Below are positions 1-11,330 of a stretch of 64,000 nt of DNA, piece by piece. Location: contig JTDE01021449.1 in NCBI GenBank assembly GCA_014338405.1, positions 1 through 64,000 of the forward strand, given 5' to 3'. A program made the translations under genes and the position numbers. Source of the stretch: Paragonimus skrjabini miyazakii (Eukaryota > Platyhelminthes > Trematoda > Plagiorchiida > Troglotrematidae). The notes under the pieces are model-generated. The model made no database searches, was not told the DNA's origin, and worked only from the letters and a program-made list of their open reading frames with translations. Position 1 is the first letter of the stretch, and each line of letters opens with the position of its first letter.

Positions 1-340
1 CCTGAAAGCATAATTCGAATCTTCTGGCGATTTAACAGTATCCGTGTATATACCAAAAATTTTAATGTCGATGACCGTTATGCCTGGATGTAATTTATAT
101 TTATCCAGACTGCACGAGTTTACAGCGAAGCTGAGATCACGAGAAATACGTGTAATTAGGCTGTTCGCAGTGACAAACTCGAGTTGCTTTCCTTTGCTGT
201 GTCACAGATAACGAACTGACTTCAAAAACAGTTGTATAAAAGTGCTTCTGCTTAATCTGATATTCCTGGCCTACTTACAGATTCTGCGTAGTAATCGAAC
301 TCGCGAGACTAATAGCAAATACTAAACTAGCTGGGGCCCA
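1..340. other. Unannotated non-coding stretch
   Basis: I see no coding frame, RNA gene or repeat boundary here. The sequence is unique within the window. Confidence 0.4.
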
Positions 341-344
341 ATGG

Positions 345-655
345 TAGCCTGGTCGTAATGGGAATCGAAGACCGGGGGCTGTGGACACAATTTCAGGTTT
401 ATTCTGGGCCACCTGTACTTTATGGATAAAAATACATAAAGCAGTTTGTTAGAGGATGTGCAAGAGTGTTGTATCAGTCACATTGTGTTTTTCAGCTATG
501 TGAACCGCGGAGGACTATCCTAGTTGGCTGTGCTGTTGGAGGAGAAACATCATCAGAGCAATCGGGACGCTCATGCTTGGTTGTAGTCCTGCCGTTGTGA
601 TTGGTTGACTCGAACTTATAGCGTGTTGTGATCTACAAACAGCTGTCCTTTGAGC
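345..655. repeat. Dispersed repeat C, copy 1
   Basis: This segment aligns along its length with 26425-26715. Shared blocks include ctgtggac/ctgtggat near the left, tttatggat followed by ataaagca, gtgttg, tttttcagct and a common right block with gtcctg(c/t)cgttgtg and gttatgatctgc-like sequence. The two copies are clearly diverged, so they are old. No protein motif was seen in any frame, and the class is unknown; it could be an untranslated end of a retroelement. Confidence 0.6.
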
Positions 656-814
656 TTGGATTACCACATTCCGTCAAGACAATGAACAAACATTAGGTAA
701 CTGAAGCCATTGCAAATGAGTTAGAAAAAGTGTGCATTAGAAATGTGAATGAATACGTAACATAGTACTAATATCGGTGACTTGTTACAAAAGTCATTTA
801 ATGCAGGGGAACCA

Positions 815-1870
815 CCAGATGACTATAACCAATGTAAATTAATGTCGCCTGGCACGGACGGTGTGGATAAAATGGCATCCAGTTACATACCTAGTTTCTT
901 TGTCAATGTCTGTTCAGAAGTGGAGAAAAGCGCTTTTGACGACACAAGCTGACAATAATTCCTCTCATACGGAGTGAGGACCCCCATAACAGCACGATTA
1001 TTGGCTGGGTCAATTTTGCGTTGTCAACCTGGTAACTATTCATGGGCAGTAAACGGGAACGATTACTTCCAGATACCCTGCTGGGCTTTCCGAAAGCTTT
1101 CGACAGGGTAGAACACAGCATAATGCGATACAAAATCGGAGGGAATCTGGTACGCTGCTAGAGAGCGTATTTTAAAGAACACATCTTCTCTGTCTGTGTT
1201 AGTGGCCATTCAAATTTTCATAGCGTTTCTTACAGGGTTCCTCAAAAACTCATTTTAGGACCGTCGTTGTTCATCCAACCACGTCAGCGAATCACAGTCA
1301 CTCCTGTCCTCAAGCGTTCTGTTGTAAGCAGATTCCAGTAGCTTTGGGGAATCACTCGAGACCCCACAGACGAATCTAGCCTATAATCAGATCCCAACAT
1401 GTTTCCCAACTGACGTAGATTAAACAAATTGTCGTTCAACGAGACGAAGTGCAAAGCTCGGAAGCTTCATCGCAGAGTGTCAGGATATGGGGCTGGGTGT
1501 ATATGACCCATAAAAAGATTTAGGGCCGATTATCACCCAGGATTGCCAGTAACTGAAATGTAATGGCACGCAAGGCAACCAACGTTTCCAGATTTGTCAA
1601 CCTCAGCTTGGGTGGTCTTAATCCCGAAAACGTTATTCCTATTCATTATAAGTTAGTACACTGATTGCTAGAGGTAATAATTCAGGCGTGTTCCGTAAAG
1701 ATATCTTATTGTTGGAAGAATTCAACGCCATACTACGAAACGGGTGTGAGGTATCAGTTAACTGAGTTATCTTCACAGGCTTGAAGGGTTAAATCTGCTT
1801 GACTTACAGTTTCGTCGGATAGGAGGAGACGTCACACTCGCCTACAAAACGGTAACTGACCTAGGACACC
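815..1870 (+). pseudogene. CR1/jockey-like non-LTR reverse transcriptase remnant
   Basis: This is a degenerate non-LTR retrotransposon ORF read piecewise in shifting frames. Near 845 there is an SPGTDGVDKM stretch, matching the SPGPDG block that precedes the RT domain. Near 1090-1130 GFPKAFDRVEHS matches the DFSKAFDRVNH block, with the catalytic first Asp changed to Gly. Near 1190-1270 FSVCVSGHSNFHS followed by RVPQKLILGPSLF matches the SGVPQGSVLGPLLF block. Near 1785-1850 RLEGLNLLDLQFRRIGGDV matches the conserved C-terminal thumb/connection region of CR1-type elements. Frameshifts and stops break every block, so it cannot be active. Assignment to the CR1/jockey group rests on motif order; the exact clade is not resolved. 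Confidence 0.72.
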
Positions 1871-1899
1871 TTTGATCTTCTGTTCTATCAAGGACTGAG

Positions 1900-3560
1900 A
1901 AAATAGTTTATGTATTCAGCATCAGCGCTGCCCTCTGTTTTGTCGGCATCATCCGTTTGATTAAACAACACTGTGATATATCTTAGATGGCGGGAAGACC
2001 GAGCCTTGAAACCGACCGCCAGAAGGATGGCGACTGGGACAGATATTGGAAATTTTGATGAGACACAGATGCATGAATATAAATTCAGACACGCGGTAAG
2101 CAAAAGAATTGTAGTCACAATTTGATCAGATTCCGCTTTATCAAAGTTACGCATAGTGCGTGAACCCCATAAAACCAGCTGTGATGATGTGATAGTAGGA
2201 CCGTCCCAAAGATTTCCGAAATCGTCAAGACGGCTATTAAAAAAGGATCTTATACGGTAGTGGAATAAGGCACAAAATGATCATTCACGTTTGCTTAAAT
2301 TTTGAATCAACTGGTCGAAGTTAACTAACAACGAACCACCAAAATTACGGGGATATGGAGTGCTATCAAAAAATGGCCAAAAATGAATAAACATATGTTC
2401 ATCAAAACAATTGAGTCAAAATGGTAGGAAGACAGAGTATAATCACAGAAAAAGGTCAAAAACTATACACGTATGGTTATACACAAGATGAAATCTGGAG
2501 CCAGACATCAAAAACTTTCATCGTATATAGAATCTGTACTGGGTGTTTCTCCTGATGTCAACTGGGTTCGGTTTTGCCATCATTGTCTAGGACCGTAATG
2601 TAGCTCAGATTTTAGGCTTATTGCCAGCTCACCGTGCCACACGGAAGCGGCGTCGTCATTTTCCACCACGAATCTTGTTAGATCGGTGAACTTCGGTTCA
2701 CGATTAGTACAATTTATGATTGCGACCTCGTTCGCCCATCTAAATTACAATTCAGGGACTAACCTCCGAACGGTCGGTTCAGTCGTTCTGCTTAACTTAA
2801 GGTCGGAATCGTGATTCAGTTGTCGCAGCGTTACTTCGCACCATGTCATCTGCTGAGCTAATTAGACTAATGATGCAGAGGCGTTGACATTTAGACGCGG
2901 ACTGTCCAGAAGTTCATCAGTGCGTGCTTTTGCCACCATGTGTTTATGTCCAAACAGTTTATGAAAAATTGCCTTGGCAACCAGATAGCCCCGATTCTCT
3001 TCGAGAATGGTACAACGTTGAATCGAGGCTTTCGCAGGTCCATCACAATATTGTGTTATGTAGTTCAGTCTGGTTTGGTTATCACTTGTCCTATTCTCGA
3101 CACTTGATTCAAGTGATTTAGTGAAGGACCAGTATGACTTAGGATTGCCAGAAAACAGTTGTATTTATCGTCTTGGTAAGTCTGTCTGTCTGACTGGTGT
3201 CTTAATGGGTAATTTATTTAGATCACCCAGAGATTTACGTTCTTATTCGTCCCCGCTGAGCGTCGTTCGCGGTTGTACCAAGATGGCGACCAAAGCGACC
3301 TCCACGTGGGAATAATTATGTTACAAAACATACTACTCACAAAAAGATGGAGTAGGCGGCGAGTAAAGAGGAAATCCAAACCGATATTACACCTTAAACG
3401 TTTGGTTAACCGAAAACACGTGTTTGAAGAAGGGGATACACCCTTTGCAAAAGTACAACACCATCTAGCAGTTCATCAGCAAGCCAAACAAACCAAAGAA
3501 ATCATAGCAAACAGCTCAACCAGTTGAACAGGAACTATGAGCTCCACAGGTCGAACTTGC
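1900..3560. other. Unannotated stretch with short frames only
   Basis: This stretch holds only reading frames under 90 codons (for example 2924-3121 and 3273-3527 on the plus strand) with no motif I recognise. Part of it may be further decayed retroelement sequence. No RNA gene was seen. Confidence 0.4.
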
Positions 3561-3563
3561 GGT

Positions 3564-4252
3564 ATGTTAATTAGTTTCAAGTTGAACACCACCCACAATT
3601 GATCGCAGCTGTCGCATCCCCATAGACTTTCCAGTCGGCTCCTTTCGAAAAGAAGCACTAGACTCGAGTTTCGCTCTCATTAGAGCTCCTCGGTAGTGCA
3701 TATCATCGCCACTGCCGGGACTTGAATTACGGCCACGCTGTTCATGAGGCAACCGTGTTTACCACTGCGCCATTGACCTCACGTTAGGCATGACCGAATT
3801 TTCATACGTGAACGCTCAACCACTTTCGCTTGTGACTAATGTTCAGGTTGCCCGATCGCCTCGAAATGGAGACACAGTTACTGTCTGTTAACTCCAATCG
3901 ATAACCCCGCGATTAGGACTTCCTAGACAGGTCGAGATCTTCGATCTCATTAAACCTGCTAGGCGATATTTTAGATTACTGATGAGTAGGCGGGGTTTGG
4001 GTTTATTTCATGTTGAACATCACCCACAATTGGTTGCCTCGTGAACAGCGTGTCCGCGGTTCTAGTCCCTGCAGTGGCGATGATATGCACTACTGACGAG
4101 CTCAAATGAGAGCGAAACTCGAGTTTAGTGCTTCTTTTCGAAAGGGGCCGACTGGAAAGTCTGTGGGAGTGCGACAGCTGCGACCAATTGTGGGTGATGT
4201 TCAACATGAAATTAACCATATCCCCGACTACTCATCAGTAATGTTAATTAGT
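3564..4252 (+). mobile_element. SINE1 foldback composite with 12-bp target-site duplication
   Basis: The composite lies between two copies of atgttaattagt (3564-3575 and 4241-4252). Inside, 3576 to about 3975 is an inverted, nearly full-length SINE1. It contains a tRNA-like region whose complement has tggcgcagtgg as A box and a gattcaagtcc-type B box. At about 3979-4033 an inverted tail and stub follow (tactgatgagtag, then ttgaacatcacccacaat). From about 4034 the strand flips and a forward SINE1 3' part runs to its tail (ctactcatcagta) next to the right duplication. The left, inverted copy lacks a tail. The inner 3979-4237 part is a hairpin with arms of about 58 bases. Order and flanking duplications indicate insertion as one unit. 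Confidence 0.82.
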
Positions 4253-4296
4253 GCAAACCCACGAGTCATATCATCGTCATCATCAGCAAACCAGCA

Positions 4297-4590
4297 ATGG
4301 TTGACACCGCTAACTATCGTTCAACCATAGAACGAAGCACACATCCTAATCCTGAAGAAAAGAGATATGGATTGTGCTTAGATGTTATCAAAGTGTTTGC
4401 AGCCAAGTTCAAACATACCACCATATCCTACATAGCTTGGGAAACTATTCGAGAGTTGCGTCCCACAAATTTAATAACTGACCTTAATCTGTTCCGATCA
4501 AGTTATGGCATTTCAACCTTGTTTACTACCGACTTATTTCAGCCAAAACTAACCGGACGCATTGGACACTGTAAGAGAAAACTACAGTGA
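4297..4590 (+). CDS. Possible orphan reading frame, 97 codons
   Basis: This open frame starts immediately right of the SINE1 composite. Its composition is balanced (charged, aromatic and hydrophobic residues mixed), which is unlike the surrounding low-quality frames. I recognise no domain. It could be part of an exon, a piece of an old transposon or chance. No convincing splice sites were identified. Confidence 0.2.
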   Translation: MVDTANYRSTIERSTHPNPEEKRYGLCLDVIKVFAAKFKHTTISYIAWETIRELRPTNLITDLNLFRSSYGISTLFTTDLFQPKLTGRIGHCKRKLQ

Positions 4591-4599
4591 TTTGGAGGC

Positions 4600-5060
4600 G
4601 AAGTAGAACAAGATAGCCAGAATAGTAAAAGGCATAAATCACGCCGAGGTGGTCAAATCCGAAGGATACTTTCAGCAGATAATGATCCAATTAAAAGATA
4701 AGGAAGAAACGAACCCACTCAACCCAGTTAAGCCGAGAGCAGAATGCCCCGCAGCTATCAAACGATGTGTGCATAATTTGATATTTTACTCACTGAATAG
4801 GGTTAAAGTTGAAATGTTCCTGTTAGGACAGAAATGTTGTTGTCCCAAACGTTAATTCGGAGAATTATCCCGAGAAAATAATTTTACTAACGTTATTTGT
4901 CAGTTGAAGGATATATCACCGTTATCGGATCCTAAATGTACAAGAATTATGACCGCCTTGCTCGAAAAGAAATAGCTAAACATTTATTTAGTCAAAACAG
5001 AGAGAAGACATATATCGCGAGATGTTAACATTTCGATTTACTCTCATCAGTCGCCAACGT
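4600..5060. other. Unannotated stretch
   Basis: No motif, repeat or RNA gene is recognised. A 68-codon plus-strand frame at 4649-4855 has no supporting feature. Confidence 0.35.
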
Positions 5061-5064
5061 AAAA

Positions 5065-5433
5065 CTAGCAATTTTTTATACAAACTGCGTATAGGAACAA
5101 CAATTGAACGAACCAACCACATAGTTCTGACCTTTCACGTTCTAATAGTTCAATCAATTCCACGGCAATAAGATTGATTGCGTCAGCGCCTTCTGCGCAC
5201 ACAAAACTGGCAGGAAAGCAGTTAACCCACTCAGAACTCCAAGTTGGGATGAAAACAACGTAAGCTTTAGTCCCAGTAAAGACGCAGGAATTGACACCAT
5301 CAAGCAAACAGTTTAACTGAAGAAACAACTCACTTATTAGAAAAATAGTTTGAAACTTGTACGGGCTGGTGATTGAAAGAACTAAAGGACGAGTATCAAG
5401 ATGTTTTAACTGGAACATTACGATGTAAGACAC
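5065..5433 (-). CDS. Candidate exon of an unidentified protein (minus strand)
   Basis: The minus-strand frame is 122 codons long and protein-like: alternating hydrophobic and charged blocks, with VVFIPTWSSEWVNCF, then an aliphatic helix-like NLIAVELIELLERERSE. On the minus strand a pyrimidine-rich ttgtttcttcag lies just upstream of the LNCLLDG block (about 5311) and could be a splice acceptor. A possible donor (aaag/gtcaga) follows the ELLERER block. This suggests one internal exon of roughly 190 bases rather than a complete gene. I do not recognise the family. No neighbouring exon was found with confidence. Confidence 0.32.
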   Translation of the reverse strand: MSYIVMFQLKHLDTRPLVLSITSPYKFQTIFLISELFLQLNCLLDGVNSCVFTGTKAYVVFIPTWSSEWVNCFPASFVCAEGADAINLIAVELIELLERERSELCGWFVQLLFLYAVCIKNC

Positions 5434-5439
5434 AATGAA

Positions 5440-7125
5440 ATGTTTGATTCATTCAGACTAGTAGCATCGTCATTTGGTTTACCCAAGGTTAATAAAAGTC
5501 AGGTACCCCTCCGTTGAATTCTGAAGGTGTGAATTTTTCATATCCTGCCAACCCACGAATTGTTTATCTTATATACTGGAGTCAGTAAGAAGAAGACAGC
5601 AGTTCACACTTCTAGATATCCGTCTGAATTTGCTGAATCCATACTGAAGCTAAACGTAATAAGGAAGTGATACCTTTCGCTTGAAATTTCGTCCGACTGT
5701 TTGGAGAGTTTACTCATAGAAGCAACCAAATTTGTGGATGAATATCTTGTTGTAGCATGGGCGGATGAATGTATGTTCCTACCGTACCATTTCACACAGT
5801 ATTCAATTCCCGTTTTCCATTAGATCACGCTAGCAAAAGGAGTGACTAACAGTGGGATCACCATCAAGCAAAATGGCTGTGCACATCTTTACGTATTATT
5901 TGAGTGTTTTGTTTGCTGCACAGATTAGAGCAGCTGACACCTAAAGACGATACGCAGACAATATTGTGCGCAACCTAAGTCCCCAGCAAAGTATTGGAGC
6001 CGTTCAATCATGTCCATGGGAATTTCCATTTTGTTTTGGGGCCTAAGTCGTCTGAAGTCATTGCATTTGCTGAAACCTTCATCTTCTAAAGCTCGGTTGG
6101 GGCGATGTAACGGAGACTACACGGGAACACACCTTGGACTCAGCAATATGTAACATATTCTGTACAGTTTTATAGCAATGTAGTTGAAAAAAATCCTGTT
6201 GTCTTTTGTCGGCATAGTCCTAAACACCCGTTCTAGTGACATCCTAAATGATGAAAATCGATGCCTGTTGTATACCGTAATTCCAAATTGTAAAGCGTAG
6301 ACTACACAACTGCTGCATCGTGAATGTAGAATGCAAGGACAGTTGAGCAGCGAGGATGATAAGTGTACGGCAAGAAGTGTAAGCAAGCAGGCACGACTGC
6401 ACGTAAGCGCAGGCAAGCAAATGCCCATCTGTCCGATCTAGAAGGTCACATGACCCAATCCAACCAGGCTTAGACAGGAGCATGGTTGTGGTGGCACTGG
6501 CAGGCGGCGAATGACGGATCATGTGAACGGGCCCATCGCGCTGACTCGCACACGTTGCTTACGTGTGCGCAATTAACACAACAATGCCCCGTAAACGGCT
6601 GCCCAAAATAAATCATCCATTAAATATACCGAAAAGTACAACAGTAGGTTAGCCACACGTCTTGCCTAAAAGGTGTGACTGTATTTTCGTGTTTATGAAG
6701 ACGCCCACGTCCGCAAAAATATGGTTAATAGACTCAGCATTTGACAAGTCCTACTATATGATTCGATTACATGACCTGTTACTTCCCTCACACAGTTTTG
6801 TGATTCAGTGACTGTCCATGCTGTCTTTCTGCACTGGTTTAAGAAGGTTTCATATCGTAAAATAAAGGTTCGATGAAAGTTTACCCCACGATCCAAGGTA
6901 ATAAAGCTGTACTGTAAATTACGTAGGTAATTTGATTTCCACTTCCATCCAATACTGTTCGACTACTTGTGAATACTGCATCCGGCTGACCCACTCCTCA
7001 ATCGGCCACAGATCTAACTCACTGGACCACTGATGCAAACAACGCACAGTAATCTACTTCTTTATTGGAAAACGGCTGTCTGATTCAGTGGGATCTTTCG
7101 CGTTTTCATGTTTCGTTGGTTATTG
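5440..7125. other. Unannotated stretch
   Basis: No protein motif or repeat family is recognised. Near 6550-6585 there is a short hairpin (cgcacacg / cgtgtgcg arms, 7-base loop). Minus-strand frames at 6117-6522 overlap each other and look like chance. Confidence 0.35.
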
Positions 7126-7130
7126 TCAGG

Positions 7131-7556
7131 TTTCTTATTTTGGATGAGACCCAATTGTGAAGACTCAGGACTTCGGCTGGATTTGAACCAGCGACAGAAA
7201 CACCATGCCACAACGCGACAAGCGCTCAATCAGCTGAGCTACGGTACAATGCCAGGAGCTCGGAAATTTCACATTTGTACTCGGTTACCCACCCGTTCCA
7301 CTGTTTCATATGGAATCCACCAAATGATCCAGGGATCGATTGCCCCGGTAGGATTTCCCGAACAACACACGCTGGAACCCAGCAACACCACTGTTGAGCA
7401 TATAAACTGTGTTACTAATAAGTACTTTGGCATATTTCTAATTTTAGATGAGACCCGCTGGTTCGAACCCAGCCGAAGCCTTGACTTTTCATAATCGGGT
7501 CTCATCTAAAATCATAAACTTGCCAAACTACTCATTAGTAATACAACTTTCTTATT
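7131..7556 (+). mobile_element. SINE2 foldback composite with 9-bp flanking direct repeat
   Basis: The composite is bounded by tttcttatt at 7131-7139 and 7548-7556. From 7140 to about 7412 lies an inverted SINE2 lacking its tail; its complement carries a tRNA-like region with A box tagctcagctgattg and B box ggttcaaatcc. At about 7413-7460 an inverted tail and stub follow (ttactaataag, then gatgagaccc). At about 7461 the orientation flips: a forward SINE2 3' part begins in the B box (ggttcgaaccc) and ends in the tail actactcattagtaa. The inner part is a hairpin (tttagatgagacccg against cgggtctcatctaaa). This is the same order of parts as in the SINE1 composites at 3564 and 41517. Confidence 0.78.
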
Positions 7557-7559
7557 GTC

Positions 7560-9165
7560 CAATTATTGATATTACTTACACGTGGAATGTCGATGGTTAA
7601 CCTAAACCGAGGAGCGCTAACACAACCGTAAGCATCTTTATTTCACTATATACTCGCTGTCCACTGTATCGAACCACGACTGAATACGTGTTAGCGATTT
7701 GTGTTTGTATACTCCTCGAGGATGGAGACTTGAAGGGTTTCTTGTCCAAACCGTGCACTTGTGATTAATTGAGCCACTTCTATTGTCCTGAGAATTATTG
7801 CTGATGTGTACAGTTTGACAGGTGCTGTTAACAAAACTTGTATTAAAACAATTAAAATAATAAATCACAGCTTTTCAATTTAAATATCTGGCTTTGACGA
7901 TTTCAAAAACACAAGCTGGTTTTCCATTATTCACCATCAGGCCAAACATATAACGTTGATAGGGAAGTGTGTGTTTTGAACGACTGGAACTAAATCAGTA
8001 CTAAGTTCAAATGGGGTTTGGGATGCTGGGTTGCTGATTACAATATTTCGTAAGTAACCGGTAAGATCACTAAACCTCTAAATGACATCAGAAAGATGTG
8101 AAAACAAATTGTAAAGCAAATAATGATCAGATAAAGTAAGTACATCTACAGCGATGGTTCGGATAAAATACGGAAATGGAATCCGTGGATATGTTAATAT
8201 AGTACTGGGCGGAATCTTGCAGATGTTGATGTATTGATCTGCAGGACGGAAATGCTATAAAGTTCACGGAGCGCAGTAGCTGTGTCGGTTCATTGGTGTG
8301 CGAGAGACCCAAGTAAGTTGTGTACACTTGTGCGCACGGTCTCGTTGTCTAGTCGCCCTGGTCGAAGACATCGTGTTAATTTATGTATTGCAAGCTGATG
8401 CCCGAAGTAAGATTGGATCAGCGTGTGTTCCCGTGTTATCGTACCTGCGTCCGTACGCATGAGTGCGTACATGAACTTGGAAGAGGCGGTGTTGACAAAC
8501 CGTAAGAGACGGTTTCAAACGGTCCGTTTCACGCTTATTAGTATGCCATCTACAGATGGTCCGTCAAGTTTGAACACAGGTACAAAATCCGGATCTAAAT
8601 CAAAGGGTTTACTCAAAAATCAGGCTTACAAACCTGGTCAGATTAGCGCACGGCCTCAACTCATGGCTGTCCGATTTCTGTTGGCACTGAATTTTCTCTG
8701 TGAATGGAGTAATGGGTGATATTAACTCTGGGGTGGAGCCGCAAAGCAATCCACCGTCCATGGGAGTGATCCGAGTTCAACCGAGACCATCCAGGATCTG
8801 TGTGCAGCTGTGAGAGTAAATACCACTGTAAAGTTTACTTTCGTATGCGTTTCTAATTCGCTTAACGCGACTTACGGGATAGGCTTCATGGTTCGAACTT
8901 GGGTGACCACAAAGTGTTTGGGAACCACTGGTATATTATGATTTCGTCGTCTCTGCGAAACAAGCTACACAGACTGCATGCCACGACCATCATCTAAACG
9001 CATTCGGAAGTGATTCCAGGCGACTTATTCGATGATTGGGTTGTGAATATTCGATCGCTGCATACTTCATGCAAACAAAACTTTTGATCGATTACGTTCG
9101 CGATGTGCAATCACAACAAGTCGAACGTCATTTTGTAGCGAAAAGGCGTCCAATAAAGCGCAATC
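7560..9165. other. Unannotated stretch
   Basis: The longest frame is 98 codons on the plus strand (8423-8719), starting at a non-ATG codon and without recognised domain. I see no repeat shared with the rest of the window and no RNA gene. Confidence 0.35.
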
Positions 9166-9174
9166 CTTATTGTC

Positions 9175-9662
9175 CAACACGCTAGTTACCATGCCACACA
9201 CGCGCTGGCGTTTTTAAATCACAATTCCAGTCCACAACACCCCCCGGTTTCCGCTCACACGTTATGTGCACTTCTGCCCGGTTTATGTGCGATCGGTAAC
9301 TTCTATCGGGGGTTTTCCGTTTGTCTTTCTTCGTTTGTTGGTCCGATCTCGTTGAGTGATAGCTCGTCCGGTCGCTCGTGTTTTCCTCCATCTATCCACA
9401 GTGGGCTTTGACCGTATTCCACGACCGTGTCGAGATATCCCCGCGAGTGTTGGAATAATCGCGCCTCCGACTTCGTCGTCCACTCTATTTTGCCTGTCGT
9501 GTCTCGCCCACTGGTCCGATCCGGTCGAGCGATGACTCATCCGATTGCCCCGTTGTCCACCATCCAATCGTTGAGGGTTTGTGGACGTGCCTCCCCACGC
9601 GTTGGGGTACTCCGCTGAGTGTTTGGATACTCGCACCTCCGGCCTGACTATCCACCACAATT
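9175..9662. repeat. Degenerate tandem repeat, period about 173 bp
   Basis: The block near 9339-9480 recurs at 9512-9655: tggtccgat at 9340 and 9513, and gc(g/a)cctccg at 9462 and 9633, giving a period of 172-173. A third, weaker unit may precede them (from about 9175). The sequence is visibly more GC/CpG-rich than its surroundings. The overlapping 130-codon minus-strand frame shows the same internal duplication, so it is a by-product of the repeat rather than evidence of a gene. Confidence 0.65.
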
Positions 9663-9664
9663 TG

Positions 9665-10425
9665 TAATCAACCACAGTTCACTTACGCACCCTCCAGCTG
9701 TGTACATTTTGTTGTTGAGACATTCAGATGGACGTAATTCACTGAGACAGAGGTGAAATGTTAGCGAGATGCAGCCAAGTCTAGATTGTCTTAAAACGGA
9801 GAGGGGAAAGTCAGATAACAAAAGAGTGCAAGGTTTGAGCTCAAGTCGAAGATTTGATATCTGTTTCAGGACGCGCATAGAAAGTTAGACACTCAGGTAT
9901 TTTCACAGTTTTTTAAATCGCTCACCAAAAGGTGGCAGTTCTCAAGCGTGGACACCCTGATTGACAGAAAAGCTGAAACTATTTGTATAGGAAGTAAATA
10001 TCGACCTGTTGTCAATGGTTAACCGGACGTCTTCTGGGGTTCATACTTCAACGACTGACTAGGAAACGTACGTGGTTAATTCTGAGGAGATGATAAGTGT
10101 CCGAGGTGGCCGTGGAAGTTTGGTATGTGGGCATTAGCGCGAATGCATTAAGCAATATATCAATTCGCAGTTGATTGTTACACTGTCACTAATCCTACGT
10201 CGTATCAGTCACTTATCTCAGGTGATTGTGCGATGAAGTGTCCAGATGAAGTTTGCAACTCGAACTTGATAGACAACATTGCCCTCGCGACTGACAGCTA
10301 TATCTGATGGCCAAACCTCCACGGTGTGACACACATTCCGCATACACACTGCATCTCTACGTCGGAAATATCTCAAGCGTGCCTCAGTAGGTCAGTTGAA
10401 CTACAATTCCATCGGCCTATTTCTC
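9665..10425. other. Unannotated stretch
   Basis: No gene or repeat is recognised. It may include the 3' flank of the adjacent minus-strand Ty3/Gypsy remnant. Confidence 0.35.
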
Positions 10426-10570
10426 TCCGTTAGAATGATCTTTGACCGTACGATATCAATGGCAATTCTTAACCGTTGTCCCAGAAATGCTTCAGCAAGT
10501 GACTGCTGTTCGAGTGTTTCGAGTTATCTGTTGAACGGCAGTTCCTCAGGAGAACATCGATCATTCCCTG

Positions 10571-10912
10571 TCATGCTTTCTGTAAGGCCCTCTCAAACCA
10601 GTCTACGAATCTTTCTATTCGGTCGTTAGGTCGTGGGCGGTTGATGGACAGGAATACATGAGGAATGCCATTGCTTATACAAAACTCTCGAAGTACCACT
10701 GAACTCTCTATCACTGAAATCTCTAACTGAACAACAAATTGAGAGGCAAACCGTCGAAAATGAGAAACGGTTGTTGATCTTATGATTATTTGCATTAGAG
10801 AAACTTCTGGCCACTTTGGATGTGCACCGATTACCAATAAATATGAGATATCGTTTGACGGGTCTTCAAAACCGAGGTCAATCCGGAACCATGACTTGTC
10901 AACCTCGGGCAA
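10571..10912 (-). pseudogene. Integrase domain fragment of the Ty3/Gypsy element
   Basis: A 113-codon open segment covers most of the integrase core. The WFRIDLGF block holds the region of the first catalytic Asp, and PNDRIERFVDWFERAL keeps the position of the catalytic Glu. Where a SDNGPQF-type block with the second Asp is expected, this frame reads ISVIESSV; the other frame reads SDREFSG there, so a local frameshift has damaged the active site. It lies downstream of RT and RNase H on the same strand, as expected for Ty3/Gypsy pol. Confidence 0.8.
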
Positions 10913-11041
10913 TTATTGTAGTTAAGATTTTAGGGTCATTTCCTCCGCCGCTATACTTCTGCAATCTCAAACCAAATTTCTGATATGGCTGTCGTTTTCT
11001 GCCCAATAAACGTAACAACGAACCATCGACTTCCTACAAAT

Positions 11042-11330
11042 AATGTTGTGAGCCGAAAACGCGGATGGCGCAAGAATTATCAATTTAGGAAAGCAACACA
11101 CGGGTTAAGCGTTTAAACAGAATCACAAACAAAACCACTCATTTGCACACGGTATTCGGCCCCAGACCGTCTCCGTTGCCACAGCAAAGACCATTTTGGG
11201 CGATGCTGCACTCCGGTGTTTCTTCCTGCATTTTTACTGCAGCTTGTTCGATGTCAGAATATATGCTCTGGTCCTACTACTGACTAGCAGTAGTGTGAAT
11301 AATATATTACGATTGCCCATCCTCACTACA
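11042..11330. repeat. Dispersed repeat B, copy 1 (inserted in Gypsy pol)
   Basis: The copy begins gttgtgagcc and shares ordered blocks with copies at 13716, 17050 and 25115: cgcggatggcgcaa, caaaaccactcat, ccagaccgtctccgttgccac, gatgctgcactcc, and a right end with gtgtgaata. It separates the RNase H part of the Gypsy pol from its integrase, so it was inserted after that element. Ends of the tgttgtgag...ctcactaca form would be compatible with a solo LTR, but no target duplication was confirmed. Confidence 0.7.

Noticed and set aside
9283..9675. 130-codon basic minus-strand frame
   Set aside because: Lies on the degenerate tandem repeat and shows the same internal duplication; no domain.
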